This document shows, in pieces, positions 15,819 to 23,923 of a DNA stretch of 41,418 nucleotides (positions are counted from its first letter, which is position 1; each line of letters begins with the position of its first letter). This DNA is from CAZUNO01 sp964621445 [NCBI: Candidatus Hadarchaeota archaeon] (lineage in GTDB: Archaea; CAYQAE01; CAYVLA01), in the NCBI GenBank assembly GCA_964621445.1, contig CAZUNO010000019.1, forward strand, positions 1 through 41,418. Direction: 5' to 3'. The notes under the pieces are model-generated. The model was not told the DNA's origin. It searched no databases and saw only the letters and a program-made list of their open reading frames with translations. The translations under genes were made by a program, and so were the position numbers.

Positions 15819-16790
15819 GTGACCCCAGATCTACCTTCTAGATTGCGAAGGAAGAGATACTGGGTATTGGTTCTTTTCCTCTTTTTACTACTAGTCGGTC
15901 CTTACCTGGTACCACTTCCCAAGATCCAGGAGACATCGGACCCCAGGGAACTCAGATTCAGGTCCAGCAAGTTCGAGGAGATCATGGATCTTGAGGTCCA
16001 TTATATAATGGAGGGGGAGAAGGGAAGGGGCCTGATTTTGCTACATGGCTTTGGGGCAAGCGTATTTTCGTGGCGGGAGGTGATGGAGCCCCTATCTCTT
16101 AATTATGCGGTGTTGGCCTATGACAGACCGGCATTTGGGTTAACCGAACGGCCACCGAGGGAGGAGTGGAGTGATGAGAATCCCTACTCCGGGGAGTTCC
16201 AGGTGGACCTGCTAATGTCCTTGATGGAGGAGATGGATGTGAATAACCCGGTTTTAATCGCCCACTCGGCCGGTGCAGCGGTAGCCGTATCTGCAATTCT
16301 GGACCATCCAAATGAGTTCTCCGGTCTAGTGCTTGTAGATCCGGCCCTGGATTCCCATGGAGGTTTGCTCAGGTCCCTGAAGTGGGTGCCCCAGGTCAGG
16401 AGGTTGACCCGGTTATTGGTAAGATCAATTCCCTCGTGGGGGAGTCAAATGCTAGATGATTCCTGGTATAATAGTTCAAAAATTACCGATGAGGTTATGG
16501 ATGGCTACCAGAGGCCATTGAGGGCCCACAACTGGGATGGGGCCCTAACCGAGTTCGTGCTTGCCAAGCCGATATCCGGGCTGAGAGAAGAATTAGGGGA
16601 AATCGAAATACCCGTTTTGCTGATAACCGGAGAAGACGATAACCTGGTGCCTATGGAGGATACATTGGACCTTGCGGAAGAGTTTGGCAATGTGGAGGTC
16701 TTCGTAGTTCCCAATTGTGGTCATCTCCCCCACGAGGAGAGACCGGAGATATTTCTACAGGAGGTATTTGATTTTCTCCGTGCGTTATGA
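15819..16790 (+). CDS. Membrane-anchored alpha/beta hydrolase
   Basis: A 323-residue alpha/beta-hydrolase-fold enzyme with one N-terminal membrane helix (about residues 13-33), so probably facing outward. Catalytic residues are visible: Ser150 in AHSAGA, Asp273 or Asp274 in TGEDDNLVP, and His302 in NCGHLPHEERP. The oxyanion-side motif LLHGFGASVFSW is present. The substrate is unknown; esters or epoxide-type substrates are possible. The start is GTG 15819, one base after the MFS pseudogene stop, with GAGGTGA overlapping as a ribosome site. It probably once shared a transcript with the transporter. Confidence 0.82.
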   Translation: MTPDLPSRLRRKRYWVLVLFLFLLLVGPYLVPLPKIQETSDPRELRFRSSKFEEIMDLEVHYIMEGEKGRGLILLHGFGASVFSWREVMEPLSLNYAVLAYDRPAFGLTERPPREEWSDENPYSGEFQVDLLMSLMEEMDVNNPVLIAHSAGAAVAVSAILDHPNEFSGLVLVDPALDSHGGLLRSLKWVPQVRRLTRLLVRSIPSWGSQMLDDSWYNSSKITDEVMDGYQRPLRAHNWDGALTEFVLAKPISGLREELGEIEIPVLLITGEDDNLVPMEDTLDLAEEFGNVEVFVVPNCGHLPHEERPEIFLQEVFDFLRAL

Positions 16791-16834
16791 ATTCAATTGT
16801 ACGCTCAAGATGATCGCCGGAGGTTCTGGGAAAG

Positions 16835-16842
16835 ATTTAAAT
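16835..16842 (+). promoter_or_regulatory. TATA box for tRNA-Phe
   Basis: ATTTAAAT lies 25-32 nt upstream of the tRNA 5' end at 16867. Confidence 0.5.
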
Positions 16843-16866
16843 CGATTTCAGACCCCCCAGGGCCAA

Positions 16867-16957
16867 GCCGAGGTAGCTCAGGCTTGGGAGAGCGCCGGAC
16901 TGAAGATTTTTCCAATCGGACATCCGGGTGTCGCGAGTTCGAGTCTCGCCCTCGGCA
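16867..16957 (+). tRNA. tRNA-Phe (GAA) with a canonical 16-nt intron
   Basis: Acceptor GCCGAGG/CCUCGGC, D-arm GCUC/GAGC, anticodon stem CCGGA/UCCGG, loop CUGAAGA (GAA), variable loop GUGUC, T-arm GCGAG-UUCGAGU-CUCGC and discriminator A. Removing 16 nt at 37/38 gives 75 nt. No CCA is encoded. Confidence 0.95.
16906..16921 (+). other. tRNA-Phe intron (16 nt, canonical 37/38)
   Basis: Bulges are AG^A and AC^A, and the central helix is CUGA/UCGG. The outer helix CCGGA/UCCGG is the anticodon stem itself. This is the only canonical intron in the window. Confidence 0.9.
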
Positions 16958-17092
16958 CTTTTCTCGGCAACATCAATGTTGAGGGGTATTCCTAGACCGA
17001 TGGTTATTCAAATTGTGGATTAAGGACAGGGTTTTATCCCTCCTGGGATAGGCTTTGAAATCATCTTGAAATGCGGTCATGGCGCATTACCC

Positions 17093-17962
17093 CTAGTTCC
17101 GGATATTCTTCATGGACCTCAGAACGCAGAAATCCTCCACATCCCACGTCCTGGGCTCAGAACAGCCGCATACCTGGAGCATGTTTCTCCACTCGTCCTT
17201 GGTTAGGGCAAGAAAGCAGTGAAATCCATGTGTGAAGTATCCTTTCAATCCCACCAGGAAGTCGGATGCCAGAAGAATGCCTCCCTCCTTAAGCAAACGA
17301 CACATTGCGCAGGTCGAGGACTGCTGGTCCTGCATGCAGTGCATGGCCTGACTGGAGACCACGTAGTCAAATTTGTGGTCCTGGGGTAAGCTCTCCACGG
17401 AGTTAACCTGAAAATCGAGATTAGGGATGTCCTGGGATTTCTCCCTGGCATTGCTGATGCAGTTCCTTGAGTACTCGAACTTTCCGCTATCTATCCCTAG
17501 CACATCGAATCCGACCCGTGCTAGCTTGAAGGCCAGATAACCTTCACCGGTTCCTACGTCTAGAACCCTGAGTGTGCCATTCCTTTCCTTCGCGTCCTCG
17601 ATTATCAGGGATACCAATTTTGAGGATGCCTGGTCCTTGAAATCATTGTTTTTCTCCCTTATGGGTGCGAATCCTTCGAGAAGTCGATGTGCCTTGCTGG
17701 TCAGCTTTAGCCGATCTCCATCACCGCCTCGGGTTATGAGAGATTTCTCGTCAAGTAATCTTACGGCCTTCTGGAGATCCTGCCGCGAGATGTGAAGTCT
17801 GCCCCCCGGCCTGTATTTCTCGTTGTCTTTGCTTTCCTCCTCTATGGTTTTGATGATTTCTTCTTCCCCGCACTCCTTCTGGGCCAATATTTGCATCATA
17901 TAGTAGTGGAGGAAATCCCTTACACCATCGCCTGATTTGATTCTTCCTGAGGACAAATTCAT
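17093..17962 (-). CDS. Winged-helix plus SAM-dependent methyltransferase
   Basis: A 289-residue protein. Residues about 10-100 look like a winged-helix DNA-binding-type domain (RQDLQKAVRLLDEKSLITRG). A class I methyltransferase domain follows (about 125-270), with motif I LRVLDVGTGEGYLAFKLA, the acidic VLGIDSGKFEYS and FDYVVSSQAMHCM. This architecture is shared with O-methyltransferase-like proteins whose first domain dimerises rather than binding DNA. Cysteines cluster in SSTCAMCRLL and QVCGCSEP, which could bind metal. Start ATG 17962. Substrate unknown. Confidence 0.78.
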   Translation of the reverse strand: MNLSSGRIKSGDGVRDFLHYYMMQILAQKECGEEEIIKTIEEESKDNEKYRPGGRLHISRQDLQKAVRLLDEKSLITRGGDGDRLKLTSKAHRLLEGFAPIREKNNDFKDQASSKLVSLIIEDAKERNGTLRVLDVGTGEGYLAFKLARVGFDVLGIDSGKFEYSRNCISNAREKSQDIPNLDFQVNSVESLPQDHKFDYVVSSQAMHCMQDQQSSTCAMCRLLKEGGILLASDFLVGLKGYFTHGFHCFLALTKDEWRNMLQVCGCSEPRTWDVEDFCVLRSMKNIRN

Positions 17963-18082
17963 GACTAAACCTGACGGTAATTATTAGACGCGCAAGTATA
18001 AATTTTGTTTGGCGGTATCGAGATACCAGGGATACTTGCCTTTGCTGTACCAGCCAGGTCCTTAAAGGGATATGAGGAACCT

Positions 18083-19693
18083 CTAGACAAGGGTTACTCC
18101 AGGTATGAGGGGGATCTCCACTCCCTTCTCGAAGAAACGGGTGGCGTTGGCATGTATCCCCGGTTCGGTGTGCATCATCTTAATCCAGGTGCCGGGTTTG
18201 CAGAACACGCCCCACGGAAGCTCGAATGGCCTACCAAGCCTGACGTCCCATAGCTTGTCCACGGGCCCCTCGTGGGACAGATCCATCATGTCGTAGTTGA
18301 TTTTCCTGTAGTCCCATTCTCCTCCGGTCAAATCGGATGCAACCTTTATCCACCACGGAGGATCGCTGTCGGCTATAAGCGCCGTGGGGTCCACATTGAA
18401 CTGGTTTCCGAAATGTCGGGATCTCGATTTCATCATGGCTGGCCAATCGTCGTCACCCTCACCGGTCATTATGTTGATAGACGCCGTTTCCAGGGCGACG
18501 GGGTCCTTACTGGCCGCTGCAAATCCTCCCAGCTTCCGGGGCCCGAACACCAGTGGGCCCTCCCCTTCCTGTCCAACGATCCCGGAGACCAGGCCGAAGG
18601 TCTTAGTACCATTTTCCAGAAGCAGGTTATTGACCGTTCCATTGAGGCTAGCGGCCCTGCTTGCCACGTAGCTCATGGCCATGGTCAGGGTGACCAGGTT
18701 ATTTCCCTCCCTGTGATGGGGGTCCACGTTCATGAGCCAGTGGCCGTTTTCCTTGTAGGCCTTCATGGGACCCGTGCATTCCATGCCGTTGGTAACCACG
18801 ACGTTCTTTGATCTCTTTGCCTTCCTCTTTCGAGCACGAAGGATATCATAATCTAGCCCCTCGCTTGGGCTGAAATCGAATCTCTCCGCTGCCTCCTCGG
18901 AGGAGAAATATGCGAAGGGCATTCCATGTGCATGCCATCTCATCTTGGTGGGGTTCCATCCTATGGAGGAGTTCTTGACGCAGAGCGTGTACATGGTATT
19001 GTTATGCATCTTTGCAATAGGGCAGTTAAGGAAGTACTGGTACTCCTCCTCGAACAGTGACTCCGGCAGCCGGGTATTATCGAAGAAACCCAGATCGTTG
19101 TCCTTGGTTTGAAGATCGTGTTCCACCACCTCCTCGCCCTCCTCATAGAAGTCCACGAAGAAGACGAGGTCCTTGTACTTATCCCTGGAGAAGACATGAG
19201 AGTAGCCATTTTCCAGGAATGCTCGGGGGGTTCCGCCCTCCCACAACATATTCTCTCCCAGGTGGACCTCTCCCACCTCCATTTTCATCAGTGCGTCAAC
19301 CGCCCCGGCCATTATGGCAGGCTGGGTTGCTATGGGCTGTAGATCGGGGTCGGTTACTATGCTGTTCTTCTTAAGGATGGGCCTCAGGAGGGGGCTCCCG
19401 TAGAAAACGCCGACAAATCCGGTGTTATTTGGTTTAAGAAGAACCTTGGCCCCGTCAACCTCTTCATCATCGAAAAGACGTTTAGTCAGCAGATATGATG
19501 CCTGGTAATTCGACCTGATGGGGTCCCGGCTTCCGGTTCTAACCAGATGTACATTACTATCACCTGATCCCAGGGATTCAAGCTGCTCGAATTCCCCATC
19601 ATCCGGTTTTTTGTACCTGGAAACCTGAACTTTCGGCACGAGCCATCCTTCTTCCGACTTCAGCCAGTCCTTTGGTTTATGTCTAGTGAACAA
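18083..19693 (-). CDS. DUF362 domain protein
   Basis: A 536-residue protein resembling DUF362, a family of uncharacterised and often redox-linked proteins. Family-like segments are KVLLKPNNTGF near residue 84, ATQPAIMAGAVDALMKM, YFLNCPIAKMHNNTMYTLCV with NSSIGW after it, and the C-terminal SKDPVALETASINIM. It is longer than typical DUF362 proteins, which are usually 300-400 residues, and I see no ferredoxin domain. The first start is TTG 19693; no ATG lies nearby, so the true N-terminus is uncertain. The 212 bases upstream hold no gene. Confidence 0.68.
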   Translation of the reverse strand: MFTRHKPKDWLKSEEGWLVPKVQVSRYKKPDDGEFEQLESLGSGDSNVHLVRTGSRDPIRSNYQASYLLTKRLFDDEEVDGAKVLLKPNNTGFVGVFYGSPLLRPILKKNSIVTDPDLQPIATQPAIMAGAVDALMKMEVGEVHLGENMLWEGGTPRAFLENGYSHVFSRDKYKDLVFFVDFYEEGEEVVEHDLQTKDNDLGFFDNTRLPESLFEEEYQYFLNCPIAKMHNNTMYTLCVKNSSIGWNPTKMRWHAHGMPFAYFSSEEAAERFDFSPSEGLDYDILRARKRKAKRSKNVVVTNGMECTGPMKAYKENGHWLMNVDPHHREGNNLVTLTMAMSYVASRAASLNGTVNNLLLENGTKTFGLVSGIVGQEGEGPLVFGPRKLGGFAAASKDPVALETASINIMTGEGDDDWPAMMKSRSRHFGNQFNVDPTALIADSDPPWWIKVASDLTGGEWDYRKINYDMMDLSHEGPVDKLWDVRLGRPFELPWGVFCKPGTWIKMMHTEPGIHANATRFFEKGVEIPLIPGVTLV

Positions 19694-19905
19694 GTCTCAA
19701 CGCTCCTGCGGCCCCGGTTACTCCCTTGGTAAGGGGACAAGGTCGAATCAGCCCATCCATGGTCAAGGCCGAAAAATGTTTTTCCCCTCGCCATGAAGGC
19801 GGATATGCACCGTATCCTACCGGGATATCTATTTGAGGTTAAGGACGCTCAAGAATGCTTCCCAGTTTTCTTACAGTATCGCTTGCTGGCGCTCAAGTGG
19901 AAGGT

Positions 19906-20964
19906 TTAGAAGTGCCTTGCGTAGAAGTCCAAAATCTCATCGGGAGTTGCGGTGCCCGTGGTCCCTATCTTCTTTATGGTGACTTTAGCGGCCATGTCCC
20001 CTATCTCGGCTGCCTCGCGAAGGGTAGAGTCACTTGCCAGCGCTGCAGCAACCCCGGAATCCACGGTATCACCCGCTCCACAGGTGTCTATCTCTCCGCC
20101 GATCTTCACCGAGGGTACGTGTTCCACTTCATCATCATCGTAGACGGATATGGCCTTTGCACCCCGGGTCACGAAACAGGGATGGTTGAGTTTTCCTGTC
20201 AGCATTCTGCCAGCCCTATCCACTACGGCGTCGGGGGGTATTCCCTCCATGGTCTCCTCGTAAAGGGCGGTGGCCACGGTGGCCTCGAACTCGTTGGGCA
20301 CGGCGTACGTATTCTTGAAGAGCTCTATCCTGGTCCTGCTGTCGGTCACAATCGGGATATCGGTTTCCTCCCCCAATTCGGTTATCCTCTCCAGTATGGA
20401 TTCGGTGACCACCCAGGTCCCGGGGGTATCGGCATAATCCGCGATCACCAGGGCATCGATGAACTCCTTGACCTCGTCCAGTGCATCCAGTATGAGTTCC
20501 TCGCTTTCATCGCTGATACCCTGGGAGTTCTCGATATTGACCAGGCTGACCTGCTGGACTGGAGACCCGTGGGCAGAGGCAAAGAACTTCTCAAAGGTGG
20601 GGGTTGCTCTGGAATCGTCCTTGAAGATGAACCTGGTGTCCATGTCACGCGCCTCGAGCTGACGGGTAAGCTCGAATCCGTGAAGGTCATCGCCGAAAAC
20701 GGTTATTGGATATGTCTTAGGCCCTAGGGCGGCCACGTTGGCACAGACGTTTGCCCCGCCCCCGGGGGAGTATTTGTCAGAATCATTGCCCCTGAGCCTC
20801 ACGATGGGCACCGGTGCCTCCCTGGCAATCCCCTCCATGATTCCGGTGCCATACCTGTCCAGGCAGAGATCCCCGATCACGGCTATTCTTTTTTCAGGGA
20901 ATTCCGTGAGTAGCTGTTCGAGTCTGTCACGCGTTATGGTCAAATTCTCTCCTCTCCACAGCAT
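19906..20964 (-). CDS. PfkB-family sugar kinase (RfaE/HldE-like)
   Basis: A 352-residue ribokinase-fold kinase. It shows AVIGDLCLDRYGTG at the start, the substrate-side GGGANVCANVAALG and the ATP/anion-hole motif DTCGAGDTVDSGVAAAL near the C-terminus, which carries the catalytic Asp. It is closest by eye to D-glycero-beta-D-manno-heptose-7-phosphate kinases (RfaE N-domain), but the nucleotidyltransferase partner domain is absent, so another sugar phosphate is possible. ATG 20964 has AGAAGGGG just upstream and is preferred to GTG 20991. It lies 36 bases downstream of the FEN-1 stop on the same strand. Confidence 0.83.
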   Translation of the reverse strand: MLWRGENLTITRDRLEQLLTEFPEKRIAVIGDLCLDRYGTGIMEGIAREAPVPIVRLRGNDSDKYSPGGGANVCANVAALGPKTYPITVFGDDLHGFELTRQLEARDMDTRFIFKDDSRATPTFEKFFASAHGSPVQQVSLVNIENSQGISDESEELILDALDEVKEFIDALVIADYADTPGTWVVTESILERITELGEETDIPIVTDSRTRIELFKNTYAVPNEFEATVATALYEETMEGIPPDAVVDRAGRMLTGKLNHPCFVTRGAKAISVYDDDEVEHVPSVKIGGEIDTCGAGDTVDSGVAAALASDSTLREAAEIGDMAAKVTIKKIGTTGTATPDEILDFYARHF

Positions 20965-21000
20965 GAATCCCCTTCTCTTAAAAATAATCACGCAAAATCC

Positions 21001-21918
21001 TTAATCGAGGGTGGTCTGTTGGCCATCGGACCCCGTCAGGGCGGAATTGCCCCTCTGGACTACCCTTTCAATGGTTTTCCTTCCTATCTTCATTTCGGAT
21101 GTGAGATAATCAAGGGATTCATTAAGGTCTGGTTTTCTCCATTCTGAATTCCATTCATCGATTACCGGCGGGTTCCGGAAATATTCCTCGACCCGGTAGA
21201 GCTCCTTCCGGGTTTCTTCCTGGAGTCCGATTCCCTCCAACATCTGCTCCAGGGAGTCGCACTCCTTAGCCAATGAAAGCGAACGCTTTGGTCCGTATCC
21301 GCGTATTCCGCCCGGGTTATAGTCGGTTCCCATTAGAATAGCCATGTCGATGAGAGATCGGTGGTCGATCTCCAGTTCCTCAAGGTTTGATGATAGATCG
21401 ACCATTTCCAATTCCTGGTCACTTATGGACCTAACCATCCTGTTGGCACCAAATAGAAGGGCATCATAGTCGTTGGTAATGACCGCCGAGAAACCATAGC
21501 TGGTCATATGGCTTGCCTGGCTCTCCGCCTCTTCCGGGGCCTGGACCCAAGGTACTCCCAGCACCTCCAGCGCCTTCTTCATCTGGGAGCACATGTCCGA
21601 GGTTATCTTGAAACCGCTCCTTCTTGTCCTAGCAGCTCTTTTCTTCATTGTTTCCCGCTTTAGATCGGGTGGTTTGCCATCGAAAACGAACAGGGGGAGA
21701 ACTCCGGCTTCGTAGAGCACCGAGACCTGATTACACAGGCCGATCAAATGACCGATCTCCTCCCCGTTCGGGTTGGTATATGGTGAACCGTCCGGGTTCT
21801 TGATCTGGAAATAATGCCTGTAGATAACGTTGCCCACGTCAACGGTCATCTTCTTTGGTTCTATCTGTGATACCGGAATATGGTCCTTAGTGACCAATTT
21901 TCCGAGATTGACGCCCGT
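21001..21918 (-). CDS. fen: Flap endonuclease FEN-1, short-arch form, ACG at the expected start
   Basis: Structure-specific nuclease that removes 5' flaps in replication and repair. Counting from the ACG at 21918 gives MGVNLGKL and places the acids at Asp27, Asp80, Glu130, Glu132, Asp150, Asp152 and Asp199 (GTDYNPGG). Asp27 and Asp80 fall exactly at the numbers of Pyrococcus FEN-1, which supports this start. A strong ribosome site (AGAGGAGAGG) sits 6 nt before the ACG; the next usable start, TTG 21897, would lose the conserved MGV. About 22 residues are missing from the helical arch (after Lys93), and the C-terminus QQTTLD lacks the aromatic pair of a PCNA box. Confidence 0.85.
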   Translation of the reverse strand, partial: TGVNLGKLVTKDHIPVSQIEPKKMTVDVGNVIYRHYFQIKNPDGSPYTNPNGEEIGHLIGLCNQVSVLYEAGVLPLFVFDGKPPDLKRETMKKRAARTRRSGFKITSDMCSQMKKALEVLGVPWVQAPEEAESQASHMTSYGFSAVITNDYDALLFGANRMVRSISDQELEMVDLSSNLEELEIDHRSLIDMAILMGTDYNPGGIRGYGPKRSLSLAKECDSLEQMLEGIGLQEETRKELYRVEEYFRNPPVIDEWNSEWRKPDLNESLDYLTSEMKIGRKTIERVVQRGNSALTGSDGQQTTLD

Positions 21919-21924
21919 TTGGAA

Positions 21925-21934
21925 CCTCTCCTCT
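21925..21934 (-). promoter_or_regulatory. Ribosome binding site pointing to an ACG start
   Basis: Minus-strand AGAGGAGAGG overlaps the yjbQ stop and is followed by six bases (TTCCAA) and then ACG. It is the strongest evidence that FEN-1 translation starts at 21918. Confidence 0.6.
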
Positions 21935-22334
21935 ATTCCTCAACCACGCTGACCTGCACTTTCCGGCTTCGGGGACCATCAAATTCGCAGAAAAAGATCT
22001 TCTGCCAGGTTCCCAGGTTAATATGACCATTTCTTATGGCTGCGTTGGCGGAATTGCCAACCAGTGTGGATTTGATATGGGCCGCGGAATTCCCCTCCCT
22101 GTGCTGGTAATCATCCCTCCAGGGGACCATATCCCCCAGCTTGTTGATTATGTCCCTGACCACCGCAGGGTCTGCTCCCTCATTTATGGTTATGGCCGCG
22201 GTGGTGTGGGGGGCGTAGACCATGCATAACCCATTAGATATCCCGGTCTGGTCCACCACATCCTGTACCTTTGAGGTTATGTCGATCATCTCGGATTTCT
22301 CTGATGTGCTTACTCCGAATTCCTTTAATGCCAT
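21933..22334 (-). CDS. YjbQ/UPF0047 family protein
   Basis: A 133-residue protein of the YjbQ family, small trimers reported to have weak thiamine-phosphate synthase activity in bacteria; the true role is unsettled. Conserved metal-site segments are present: YAPHTTAAITINE, HREGNSAAHIKSTLVG and the C-terminal GTWQKIFFCEFDGPRSRKV. ATG 22334 is chosen over TTG 22358 because it gives the usual family length. It is directly upstream of FEN-1, whose ribosome site overlaps this stop codon, so the two are co-transcribed. Confidence 0.88.
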   Translation of the reverse strand: MALKEFGVSTSEKSEMIDITSKVQDVVDQTGISNGLCMVYAPHTTAAITINEGADPAVVRDIINKLGDMVPWRDDYQHREGNSAAHIKSTLVGNSANAAIRNGHINLGTWQKIFFCEFDGPRSRKVQVSVVEE

Positions 22335-22445
22335 TTTGATCCCTAAGTATATACCCAATAATGGTCCCTTATTTCTTCTTCCTTTGGGCCTAAAACCGTC
22401 ACATTAAAGGTTAACAGCTACAGAACATCCGCGAGGCTGGTCCGT

Positions 22446-23204
22446 ATTCCAATTTTCGATTCGCTCAAATACAAAGCAGGGATATTCGATGTAAGGAATA
22501 CCCTGGTAGATCTGAGTGAGGAATACAAGGAGAGGATGTATCTTAACATAATTAGGGATTTCGGTAAAAAGAAGGGCAACAAGTACCTAAGCACCTTCAA
22601 CAAAGACGACCTCGAGCAGCTCCTAAACATGGGTTACAAAAGAAGGATGGAGGCTCTCTCCAGATTCGGGCTCGACGAAGAGGCCTTTAACCGGGCCTGG
22701 TTGACGGAGGAGGCCATGCAGGTCAGGATGGATTGCAGCCGAGTTCAGCCCGATGCGGGCGCGCTCCGGATTCTAAAGGAGAAGGGGGTGAAACTGGCGG
22801 TCATCACCTCGGCCCCAAAGAGGGCCGCTGACGTCGACATAGGAATTCTGAAGGGAAGAATTGGAAGCAGGATATTCAACGAGGTGGTGATGCCATCCTA
22901 CGAGCCGACCCTATCGGGGAAGCCAGACCCTTCCTCAGTGGAGGCATGCCTGGAGAGGCTTTCCGTTTCACCCCAGGAGGCCTTTGGTGTTGGGGACTCA
23001 GAGAGGGATCTGGAGACCTACCAGGCAGCCGGCGTTCTGGATGTTTTGCTGGACCGCTCGGGGAATAGTAGTGAAATCGATATGTCGATTGAACCCTCGG
23101 TCATAATTCAAGGTCTGGAAGAGCTATTGCCACTGGTCGTGGAGAGGGGAATTCTCTCCCGTATATTCAATAGGAACTGGGGATCTCCGAAAATATCAGG
23201 TTAG
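22446..23204 (+). CDS. HAD-superfamily protein with altered motif I (DxR) and no standard start
   Basis: About 252 residues if started at the ATT at 22446. Motif I lies upstream of the first ATG (22536), as IFDVRNTLVDL. The nucleophile Asp15 is present, but the second Asp of DxD is Arg17. Motif II VITSA, motif III Lys in GKPDP and motif IV GVGDSERD are intact. Phosphatases need the second Asp; dehalogenases (DxY) and phosphonatase (DxA) replace it, so non-phosphatase chemistry or a regulatory role is possible. The frame is open back to 22362 with no ATG, GTG or TTG. The start could be ATT 22446 (GAGG 9 nt upstream), CTG 22437, or lost to a substitution. Confidence 0.7.
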   Translation: MPIFDSLKYKAGIFDVRNTLVDLSEEYKERMYLNIIRDFGKKKGNKYLSTFNKDDLEQLLNMGYKRRMEALSRFGLDEEAFNRAWLTEEAMQVRMDCSRVQPDAGALRILKEKGVKLAVITSAPKRAADVDIGILKGRIGSRIFNEVVMPSYEPTLSGKPDPSSVEACLERLSVSPQEAFGVGDSERDLETYQAAGVLDVLLDRSGNSSEIDMSIEPSVIIQGLEELLPLVVERGILSRIFNRNWGSPKISG

Positions 23205-23729
23205 ACGGATGGGTACGGCAATACCGGATGCGTTTTCGGGCTTTTCATGATCCATATCTAGGTCGGCCCCGGCGATGGGAGCTACCTCGTCAAAACCCCA
23301 GGAAAGGACCTCCTTTCTCAGGGAAGTTATGCGTTCGTTGGCGATTTCCAAGAGGGCAATCCTCACCGCGGTTCGGTATAAGCCGGTGCCATTAAGCTGC
23401 TTTACGACCGCCTGGTTCCTGTCCATGCGTTCCTCCAGCTCCCGGTATACTCTCTCCGTTCTTTTGTAAAGATCGGAAAGGTCGTGTTTCCTTGACTTCT
23501 TGAGCACATAGGCCGCGGCGGGGGATAGTTCATCGCGGGACAAATCGTCAACGGTACTTAGAAGTTCCATGATCAATCTGTGCTTCTGTGACTCGCTAGG
23601 TCTGGGTGGCTTTTTCCTTAGGCGATCGAAATTGAAAATGTCGATCTTTGGTTTGTGAACCTTGTGGGTTACAGATGCAATCAGTGCGCCGACGGCGCAC
23701 GCTAGGACAATACCAAATAGGGATTCCAT
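23196..23729 (-). CDS. Single-pass membrane protein of unknown function
   Basis: A 177-residue protein with one N-terminal membrane helix (ESLFGIVLACAVGALIASVT) and a basic, helical, probably coiled-coil cytoplasmic part (about 40-150). No family is recognised. ATG 23729 is used; TTG 23735 lies two codons earlier. Its 3' end overlaps the convergent HAD gene by nine bases. A good TATA box lies about 100 bases upstream. Confidence 0.65.
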   Translation of the reverse strand: MESLFGIVLACAVGALIASVTHKVHKPKIDIFNFDRLRKKPPRPSESQKHRLIMELLSTVDDLSRDELSPAAAYVLKKSRKHDLSDLYKRTERVYRELEERMDRNQAVVKQLNGTGLYRTAVRIALLEIANERITSLRKEVLSWGFDEVAPIAGADLDMDHEKPENASGIAVPIRLT

Positions 23730-23825
23730 TGTCAAGGGGCTATGCCTCCAATCTCAGGTCTACGGTCGGCTTCCGGTCGGCATCTCACCGACACAGGAGG
23801 GGTTGGAAAACAAATTGCAATCCCA

Positions 23826-23840
23826 ACTTATATATTTTTC
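23826..23840 (-). promoter_or_regulatory. TATA box
   Basis: Minus-strand GAAAAATATATAAGT is a near-consensus archaeal TATA element in the 188-base gap upstream of the gene ending at 23196. The predicted leader is about 70 nt. Confidence 0.5.
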
Positions 23841-23923
23841 GGGATATTAAGGACATATGAGATTCAACATGAAATGATATCCTGCTTATGTTTTGGATTG
23901 AAAACGGATTTTGGGGTCTGGAT

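Noticed and set aside
19855-20727. Long plus-strand open frame (290 residues) opposite the PfkB kinase
   Set aside because: It is antisense to a clear kinase with intact motifs, and its product is Gly/His-rich with no recognisable domain.
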